From: Candidatus Aenigmatarchaeota archaeon
GTDB taxonomy: Archaea; Aenigmatarchaeota; Aenigmatarchaeia; QMZP01; JAFGSV01
Reading direction: 5' to 3'
Length of the DNA stretch: 64,000 nt
Assembly (NCBI GenBank): GCA_016931255.1
Contig: JAFGFG010000003.1
Coordinates: forward strand, 1 to 64,000
A program made the position numbers and the translations under genes. The notes under the pieces are model-generated. The model saw only the letters and a list, made by a program, of their open reading frames with translations. It had not been told where the DNA came from and ran no database searches. Shown one piece after another: positions 58,901 through 64,000 of the stretch (position 1 is its first letter; every line of letters starts with the position of its first letter).

Positions 58901-61900
58901 GCGTGAAATTCGCTATCACTCCGGATGTCCCGTGCACAAGGCTTCCTGAAATGCTGTTCTCAGGCACTGTCAGGTTGACATTGGAGAGCACGGTTATATT
59001 CACTGTGCTTATGTTATACCAAATGCCTATCTCGGGGTTATACCATTCTGCTGAGACATTGACAGTGTAATTTCCGGATGGTGTTCCATTGCCCACGACT
59101 ACATCATATATTCCCGAACACCCGGAACCGATGGTCACATTTCCGCAGGGAAATATTGTCTGGTTTGTCGTGCTTATTCTGGAATCTGAGAAGTCAATGG
59201 TCACATTGGCACTGAATGCAGTGATGTTGCCTGTGTTGTTTGTGCTGAATGATATATTGAAAGGCTGGGATGCATAATAGGTGATGTTTTCAGCAGTGAT
59301 ACTTTGCGGGGTGACATTAATTGTCATATTGGTTCCTGACACAGTCACATTGACATCGACTGTCTCAAATCCGTCGTTGGCAGAGCTCACATTTATGACG
59401 CCGCTGTACATGCCTGTTGAGTAGCCTGATGGCATCACAAGAAACACTTCATTAGTCTCTGTTGTTCCCTGCGTCAGCGTGCTGTAGTTTGCAGGGGCAA
59501 AGCTGAAACTGAATGCTGAAGGAAATCCTGTCACATTGAACGTGACATTCTCAAGAGGTGCATTACCGTAAGAGCTTAATGTCACATTGGCTATGTTCTT
59601 CTGGACTCCTGAGCTGACGAATGATGAGAGGAATGACTCAGAGACATCCAGTATATATGTTGGCATCACAGTGACATTCATGTTGGTTTCATTATATCCC
59701 TGAGTGGTGTCGCTGTTGTTCCAGCTTATGCTGACATTGACAGTGAAGTTTGAGGGGACTGTTTCCCTCAGAACCGTTATATTGAAATCAATGACGCAGG
59801 ACTTGGATATGAGCACATCTTTGCCGCCTTCCTCATTTAAGCACATCGCGTTTGTGGCATTGGCTGTCATGTTCTGTGGTATCTGTATGTTGACTGTTGC
59901 ATTGAACGCCGTTCCGTTCTGGGTGTTTGTTGAGTTCACCCTCAGCATGAAGCTTTCGTTCCCAAGCCACGTGACATTGGTTACTGGATAGTATGAAGGG
60001 ATTGCAACTATGTCAAGAAGCGTGTTGACTTCCTCTGCTGTGAAGTCGTATGCGTCGTAGCCGTCATTGCCGTCTTTCTCAGCAGTGCAGTTGAGAGTGA
60101 AAAGCCCGAAATAAGCAGGAGCAGTGAAGTTGATGTCATAGCTGCCGTTGCCGTAGTCGAGTATGTTTGCCTGTGGCACTTCTGTCATCCAGGCCGCGCC
60201 GTCATAGACGGAGCAGTTGATGAATGCTTCCGGATGCCACACACCCTGCCTGAAGTTGGTCACATTGATGCTGGCATTTATGAGCCTGCTGACATCACCC
60301 TGCGGATTGTGTATGACAGTGCTGACATGCAATTCCTTGGTTACTGTGATATTTTTGGATGATGTATTGAGCAGGTATCCGTAAGAATCATATATGTAGG
60401 ATTTAACTTCCCATAATCCCGTATTGTCGTAAGTTGTTATGTTGTAGGAATTGGAATATACAAGGTCACCGGAAACTGAATCTGTATGGGTTCCGTCGTC
60501 ATACATTTCCAGGACTATGTCGTCGCCCGTCCCTCCTGTTCCGTTGTTGAGTGTGGCGTTGACCGTGCTGTGGAGTCCATATGGGTCATATGAAAGGTTA
60601 AGAGTAATATAAACTGTCTCATTCCGGTTGTATGTGTCAAAGTCCGTTTCTGTCGCAGACATCAATGTTCTGGATTCATACGTGTCATAACTGGTGACAC
60701 CCGGTGACCTGAGGTTGTTATTGATATTGACGAACTCTGTTGTGCCTCCCCGGCCGAAGTAAGCAGCGCTCTTCTGGACTATTGATTCACCGGGCGATAT
60801 GCTCAGGCTGCTGAGATGCACCCCGATGCGCCCGCCGTCAATGCTGCTGTTGGTCACGAAGTATTCCTGCGCGCTCTCTTCAAGATTGACAAGACCTACA
60901 ATCTCGGTTCCATCAGAGAACGCATAGGACCATGAATACGGGTCTGTTGCATTTCCGTCATATGGCGTTCCTGAGGGACCGGAACCTATGGCCTGCCATC
61001 CTCTTACGATATCAAAGGCAACTGCGCCTGCTTCTGTTGAGTTCCTGCTTATCTGATAAGCTGCAGTATTTGTGAAATTCTGCTCAATCTTTATCCAGCC
61101 ACCGAAGGATTCATCCCCTGCATGATTGTATATGTAGTATTTCTTGGTCATGCGGCCCTCGCCTGTCGGCTGTCCCGGATTCCCGAAAATTATCTCATCG
61201 CCTTCTTGGATTACAGTCAGCCTCACAGGGCCTTCGACCACAGTGAAGTTGCATGCCATATCAAAGCTGAAGTTGTATGTGCCATTGGAATACTCATTAT
61301 ATTCTATGGTCCTCGCATCCTCCCCGCTGCTCAGGAAGAATGGAACAGGCTCTGCTGTGGACTGGAACTTCACGAAGTATATACCCGACGTGTTCTCGCT
61401 CCTGTTGCTGTCTATCCGTATGTCTATGATACTGTTGTTGACGAAAAGCTCATCACCGTTAATCACGTATGAAAGGTTCGTTGCATAGCTTGGGGCGGCT
61501 TTCTGTCCGTTTTCAGTTGCATCGAAGTAAAGGAAGAATGTCCTGTTCGTGTTGCTCTGGGTAGTTCCGTTGAGTATGAAGACAAATGTGCCATCAGCGT
61601 TGCCGGATGCGTCATAGCTGTAGAAGTCCCTGTCAAACTGGCTTGGCAATTCATGCATCACATCGCCTGTTGAATTGTACTCATAGAGTCTTGTGGAATT
61701 TTCGTCAAATGTTTCAGGGAATCCAAGCTGTCTGAGGACATCAGTGAAGTTTATGTCCAGCTCAACAGGCTTGTTGATAGAGTCGTAATCGCCGTTCTCA
61801 ATCTCTATTTTTATTCTGTATTTCCATGTATTGTTCCACCATTCATAACGGTGAACGAAAACACTGTCGAGTATGCTGAGGCCTGCGTCGTATCCCTGGG

Positions 61901-62303
61901 AAGAGCCGTCGCATGTGACATTCCATGTGTAATTATCCTTCTCCGGGAATGCTCTTGCATACTCATATAGCTGTGTGACACCGCTGTAGCTCATTGATGC
62001 AGGGGCTGTCCATGAACCGCTTATGTTGAAGATTATGTCGCATGTGACGCCGACACCTGTTATCGGTGACCCGTCGGCGCTCGAAGTGAAGTTCGCATAG
62101 AAGTAGGTGTTCTCATTTATCGTTGCCGGAACCGAGCCTCCCTGAGCATCAGCGCTGCTCCACACTGAAAGGTCTGAATTCGCACCGCTCACTGATGAGA
62201 ACATTCCCGTATATGTTAAATTTGTATATGTGAAACCCAGCGACATGGCTGCAACTATCAGAAGCGCCAGTATTGCCCCGGTTATCACGTTTATGCCTTT
62301 CAT
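55992..62303 (-). CDS. Giant surface protein (2103 aa) with SHOCT-like cytoplasmic tail
   Basis: An N-terminal MKGINVITGAILALLIVAA is a prepilin-like or uncleaved signal helix. A DUF2341-like domain follows (~165-275, YRIKIEIENGDYDSINKPVE). After it come many Ig/CARDB/NEW3-type beta repeats with dozens of N-x-S/T sequons. A linker ETPPPPPGGGGGDTGG is near 1775. A helical region leads to a membrane helix (~2005-2025, WLLTLILILVIVAMAMFFVL). The cytoplasmic tail ends with a SHOCT-like motif, LLEKEFKEGIISENAYNEL. It is the largest surface protein in the window. It starts 7 nt after the coiled-coil gene at 62311, which bears the same tail motif. Confidence 0.82.
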   Translation of the reverse strand: MKGINVITGAILALLIVAAMSLGFTYTNLTYTGMFSSVSGANSDLSVWSSADAQGGSVPATINENTYFYANFTSSADGSPITGVGVTCDIIFNISGSWTAPASMSYSGVTQLYEYARAFPEKDNYTWNVTCDGSSQGYDAGLSILDSVFVHRYEWWNNTWKYRIKIEIENGDYDSINKPVELDINFTDVLRQLGFPETFDENSTRLYEYNSTGDVMHELPSQFDRDFYSYDASGNADGTFVFILNGTTQSNTNRTFFLYFDATENGQKAAPSYATNLSYVINGDELFVNNSIIDIRIDSNRSENTSGIYFVKFQSTAEPVPFFLSSGEDARTIEYNEYSNGTYNFSFDMACNFTVVEGPVRLTVIQEGDEIIFGNPGQPTGEGRMTKKYYIYNHAGDESFGGWIKIEQNFTNTAAYQISRNSTEAGAVAFDIVRGWQAIGSGPSGTPYDGNATDPYSWSYAFSDGTEIVGLVNLEESAQEYFVTNSSIDGGRIGVHLSSLSISPGESIVQKSAAYFGRGGTTEFVNINNNLRSPGVTSYDTYESRTLMSATETDFDTYNRNETVYITLNLSYDPYGLHSTVNATLNNGTGGTGDDIVLEMYDDGTHTDSVSGDLVYSNSYNITTYDNTGLWEVKSYIYDSYGYLLNTSSKNITVTKELHVSTVIHNPQGDVSRLINASINVTNFRQGVWHPEAFINCSVYDGAAWMTEVPQANILDYGNGSYDINFTAPAYFGLFTLNCTAEKDGNDGYDAYDFTAEEVNTLLDIVAIPSYYPVTNVTWLGNESFMLRVNSTNTQNGTAFNATVNIQIPQNMTANATNAMCLNEEGGKDVLISKSCVIDFNITVLRETVPSNFTVNVSISWNNSDTTQGYNETNMNVTVMPTYILDVSESFLSSFVSSGVQKNIANVTLSSYGNAPLENVTFNVTGFPSAFSFSFAPANYSTLTQGTTETNEVFLVMPSGYSTGMYSGVINVSSANDGFETVDVNVTVSGTNMTINVTPQSITAENITYYASQPFNISFSTNNTGNITAFSANVTIDFSDSRISTTNQTIFPCGNVTIGSGCSGIYDVVVGNGTPSGNYTVNVSAEWYNPEIGIWYNISTVNITVLSNVNLTVPENSISGSLVHGTSGVIANFTLNSTGNDPVINVATVVGDEFGNFQDFSLNVVPNISQTQGGTVYAGQLIVVNITGTIPLSYPNGTYLGYVNITTNNSGFKTLDFNITVPETRTWTMTPTDCNHPESPEEGSVCNVTINNTGNVNITFSISPYATSETEYNNTWPETLNFTVENQSGTVINIMYNTTGDAFLFYEANYTVIGVGSTPANRTLSILLTPFVKPIPDVTVTPGTTPQDGSVEILVSVIDQGGVGGINKTIVSVTAPNGTIYQIQMRRLGSGTNPYLYQEFFPTDPTNGTWGSIVKRGNYSVSVYAEDNFGLNDTVNSSFFVYAVLFVNLSASRDSHEYYQGESGTIAYKLTDIEGAPLQGASVSLAITDPTNRSVGLTNSDFTTNYLGESGLYPYFQLFSDSATGIYNITSQTQFNETQINMILNDSTLSSFSVIETRPGMLILDLEAPAETSVTDGLEVMAIVTDGLTNVDADVIMVTLYDSLNNQIMTNQSMTRLSTGRYRMTYNTSVSANQGNWRWTVYMVSDGNVVTKDVYTRLIGGPFDVRDITVTDNTIPTLGIDVTIENTGGLSQDAFIQWNLTRVDTGESLQAGLDTVLIPGNSELTHTINPTGLSYIGDVRITFIVTYSGTEKAGAYEEFTTAEEGETPPPPPGGGGGDTGGEIPVGPTPVPGIEIVKYPDEIATETGWTQYPSVTVNNTGTAILRNVKLALEGIPDSWYTVTPSLIPLISPGDSDVFVVNILVPVGTEARQYYGSFNVTSDKASDSKLTSVIVFGSREELVRYQLKKLKDEFDDFKDDVNATAERKERDLTRVYDIIGEIEHQIDLTDGYLDAKMFEEALDSVTTGWRLLDRGRELLRNAPPLSPSTILVIPDWLLTLILILVIVAMAMFFVLNRYKKKLDKMFMFRKRKVEAPIMEDVIGEGPSTSRMADDTAAYEARQREKEKVEKVLGLLEKEFKEGIISENAYNELRKKNVEKLKHLGG

Positions 62304-62310
62304 TTCAGAA

Positions 62311-64000
62311 TTACTTCCTTAGCAGCATCCTCCTTGATTCATCATAAGCCTTCTTGCTTATCTCGCCGTTCTCATAGGATTCCCTGAACTTCGCGAGGAG
62401 CATGACCTTGGTGTGCTTTCCGTCACCGGAATCTTCGGAAATCCGTGTACCTGAGATTTTCTGGGCTGCTGCTATCTTCTGGTCTATTGCCTTTATCTTC
62501 TGGATGTTCTTGTCCTTGGTGTTATTGTAATCAGCCTCGCTCATCGACTTTGAACGGTAGTTCTCCTCGATAGTGTCCATCAGCGCTGTTATCTCTTCCT
62601 TCTCCTCTGTGAGCCTCCTGACCTCAGGAGAAACAGCCGGCTGCGCAGGAGCTGCACTGGCTTTCTTTGCGAGTTCCCTTACTATACCTATCTGATCCTT
62701 CACTCCTGTTATGTCACTCTTGGTTGCGTAGTCAGCCAGTCTCCTCGTCATTTCACCGACATTCTTCATCAGGTCCTCTGTCATGCCTGTAAGCTTGTCC
62801 TGCTTGACTTTGTATTCATTGAACTCGTCTATCTTCTTCTTCATGTCAAGATAAACACTGTCGAGCCTAGAGGAATTGGCCTTGATTCTTTCCTCTATCT
62901 CCTGTATTTTCTCAAGCTTCTCGCCCACATGCTTGCTTGCCTTCACTATGTTCTCAAGGCTTCCTATGTCGGTCATTAGTCCCTTTATACGGTTCATGCT
63001 GTCGTTCATCATCTTTGTTGTCCTCTCAAGCCTCTCAACCCTTGTGTTGACATCCCTCATCTGCTGGTCCCTTGAAGTGAATTCCCTCAGGACCCTTGCT
63101 GTGTCTATCTGGGAGACGCTGTCCTTGAGCTTCGCGATTATGGTTTCCTGCTCCTTGGACCATGCTTCCATCTGGTATACAGCGGAACGAACCTCAGCGA
63201 ATGTCTCGGTTGTCCTCTGTATCTTCTCGTCAATCACATTCCTGGACTCCTTAACACCGTCAATAACAGCTTTGAGTTTCTCAACCTCAGTCTTCATCAT
63301 CGTGAACTGCTTGTCATAGCTTCCGACTGATGTGGTCACTGTCTGGGTATCATTCTCTATGTTCTTCATTGTCATTTCAATTGGGTCAAGCCTTCCCTCA
63401 AGTTTCTTGAGCCTCTTGTCAGTGACCTCAACGCTCGCTGCGGCTATGACATCCCTGAGCTTCTCCTCTATCTTTTCCTCAAGGAATTTTGCTGTTGCCT
63501 CACGCCTGCCCAGTGCTGCATCAGTTTCCTGAACAGCATTCTTTGGGGATGGACCGGCTTCCGGTGGTGTGGAAGGGCTTGTGACTTCAATGCTCTTCTC
63601 TTCCTTTTCCTCTTCCTGCTTTTTCATGGATTCCTCTATTTTCTTTTTTTGCTCAGGCGTGACTGTCTCCTCAAGCTTCGCTATTTTCTTGTTTATCTCC
63701 TCAAGCCTCTTCTCGTTCTTGTCCTTCACCTCATGATAAGTATTATCGGGGATGGTTGCGTCCCTGTAGGAATCCTCGACTGAGGAGAGAAGCGCCTCTA
63801 TCTCTTCCCTGTGGGCAATGAGCTCTTCAATATTCTCTTCAGGTGTATCTGCCTTCTTTTTGTCCTTCGGTTTTCCGACCGGCTTGGCGTTGTCTTCAGA
63901 AGATTTTTCAGTCTGCTTGCCCGCATCTGAGGGGGGACTCTCAGATGGAACTTCCTCTTTCTCTTCGCCAGAAGGAGCTTCATCTTCCTTTTCTTCCGTC
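62311..64000 (-). CDS. Coiled-coil protein with three SHOCT-like motifs (5' end outside window)
   Basis: The frame is open through the window edge, so the N-terminus is missing; the GTG at 63727-63729 is only an internal valine. The visible part begins with an acidic, Ser/Pro-rich region (SESPPSDAGKQTEKSSEDN). Motif 1, LLSSVEDSYRDATIPDNTYH, follows near 63750. A long coiled coil runs ~63650-62720. Motif 2 (LMDTIEENYRSKSMSEADYN, ~62560) and, at the C-terminus, motif 3 (LLAKFRESYENGEISKKAYD, ~62370) come next. No membrane helix in this part. Its 7-nt spacing to the giant surface protein gene shows co-transcription. Confidence 0.75.
   Translation of the reverse strand, partial: TEEKEDEAPSGEEKEEVPSESPPSDAGKQTEKSSEDNAKPVGKPKDKKKADTPEENIEELIAHREEIEALLSSVEDSYRDATIPDNTYHEVKDKNEKRLEEINKKIAKLEETVTPEQKKKIEESMKKQEEEKEEKSIEVTSPSTPPEAGPSPKNAVQETDAALGRREATAKFLEEKIEEKLRDVIAAASVEVTDKRLKKLEGRLDPIEMTMKNIENDTQTVTTSVGSYDKQFTMMKTEVEKLKAVIDGVKESRNVIDEKIQRTTETFAEVRSAVYQMEAWSKEQETIIAKLKDSVSQIDTARVLREFTSRDQQMRDVNTRVERLERTTKMMNDSMNRIKGLMTDIGSLENIVKASKHVGEKLEKIQEIEERIKANSSRLDSVYLDMKKKIDEFNEYKVKQDKLTGMTEDLMKNVGEMTRRLADYATKSDITGVKDQIGIVRELAKKASAAPAQPAVSPEVRRLTEEKEEITALMDTIEENYRSKSMSEADYNNTKDKNIQKIKAIDQKIAAAQKISGTRISEDSGDGKHTKVMLLAKFRESYENGEISKKAYDESRRMLLRK

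Noticed and set aside
63727-63729. GTG as the start of the last coiled-coil gene
   Set aside because: The same frame continues without a stop to the window edge and contains another copy of the SHOCT-like motif.
1-64000. CRISPR arrays, insertion sequences, prophage
   Set aside because: No regularly spaced repeats, transposase, integrase or phage structural genes were seen. The fibre-like gene at the left edge alone does not indicate a phage.

Overview
The window is archaeal and protein-dense, with about 50 genes on both strands and almost no spacer DNA. Archaeal markers are TBP, ribosomal protein eL15, an RFC small subunit, Hel308, a Hef-type helicase, XPF/ERCC4 nuclease, GatD, archaeal AspRS and AsnRS, RibL-type FAD synthase, NadM, archaeal CoaD, RNase HII, a site-2 protease and intron-bearing tRNAs. 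Most first genes of operons have a TATA-like box centred 24-28 bp before the ATG, which implies leaderless mRNAs. Internal genes use GGTG/GGAGG-type ribosome sites. The Hef helicase and nuclease as separate genes, the small genes, the KGQ-type pilin and the coiled-coil/membrane clusters suggest a DPANN-type archaeon. That lineage call is inference; Archaea is firm.

Region by region. 1-2190: the end of a Cys-rich surface protein, then a Hef-like helicase. 2224-9090 (+): a RimB-like retropepsin, two RimK-like ATP-grasp proteins, an MscS channel, two paralogs resembling N-formylglutamate amidohydrolase, a GNAT acetyltransferase and a membrane coiled-coil protein. 9091-13104: eL15, small membrane and surface proteins, a zinc-ribbon/Hsp20-like protein and a tRNA-binding OB protein. 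13169-16058: XPF nuclease, CTP synthase, TBP. 16169-23007 (+): NadM, PLD-like protein, ThyA, CYTH, M20 peptidase, AsnRS, tRNA-Arg with an intron, flavoprotein. 23008-33505: orphan methyltransferase with RFC, secreted transglutaminase, phosphoesterase, GatD, CoaD, PRPP synthase, DUF192, Hel308. 33561-38957: antiporter, site-2 protease, a decayed LAGLIDADG gene beside initiator tRNA-Met with two introns, RNase HII, AspRS. 38958-47298: aldo-keto reductase, coiled-coil protein, a C/D-box sRNA, HerA-like ATPase, YhaM-like exonuclease, pilin-like protein, RibL, and a split MgtE pair with a PhoU/TrkA-C regulator.

47285-64000 (-) is the most unusual part. A MinD-like ATPase with a basic amphipathic tail is followed by a tight operon of two tiny membrane proteins flanking three very large coiled-coil proteins (632, 687 and 857 aa). 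Upstream on the same strand lie a 2103-aa surface protein with a cytoplasmic tail and another coiled-coil protein that runs off the window. These last two share a SHOCT-like motif, present three times in one and once in the other. The arrangement looks like an envelope-anchored scaffold whose positioning could be driven by the MinD-like ATPase.

Other points of note are the amidoligase/peptidase locus at 2224-8227, several divergent gene pairs sharing one central TATA box, and PCNA-binding-like C-termini on Hef helicase, Hel308 and RNase HII.
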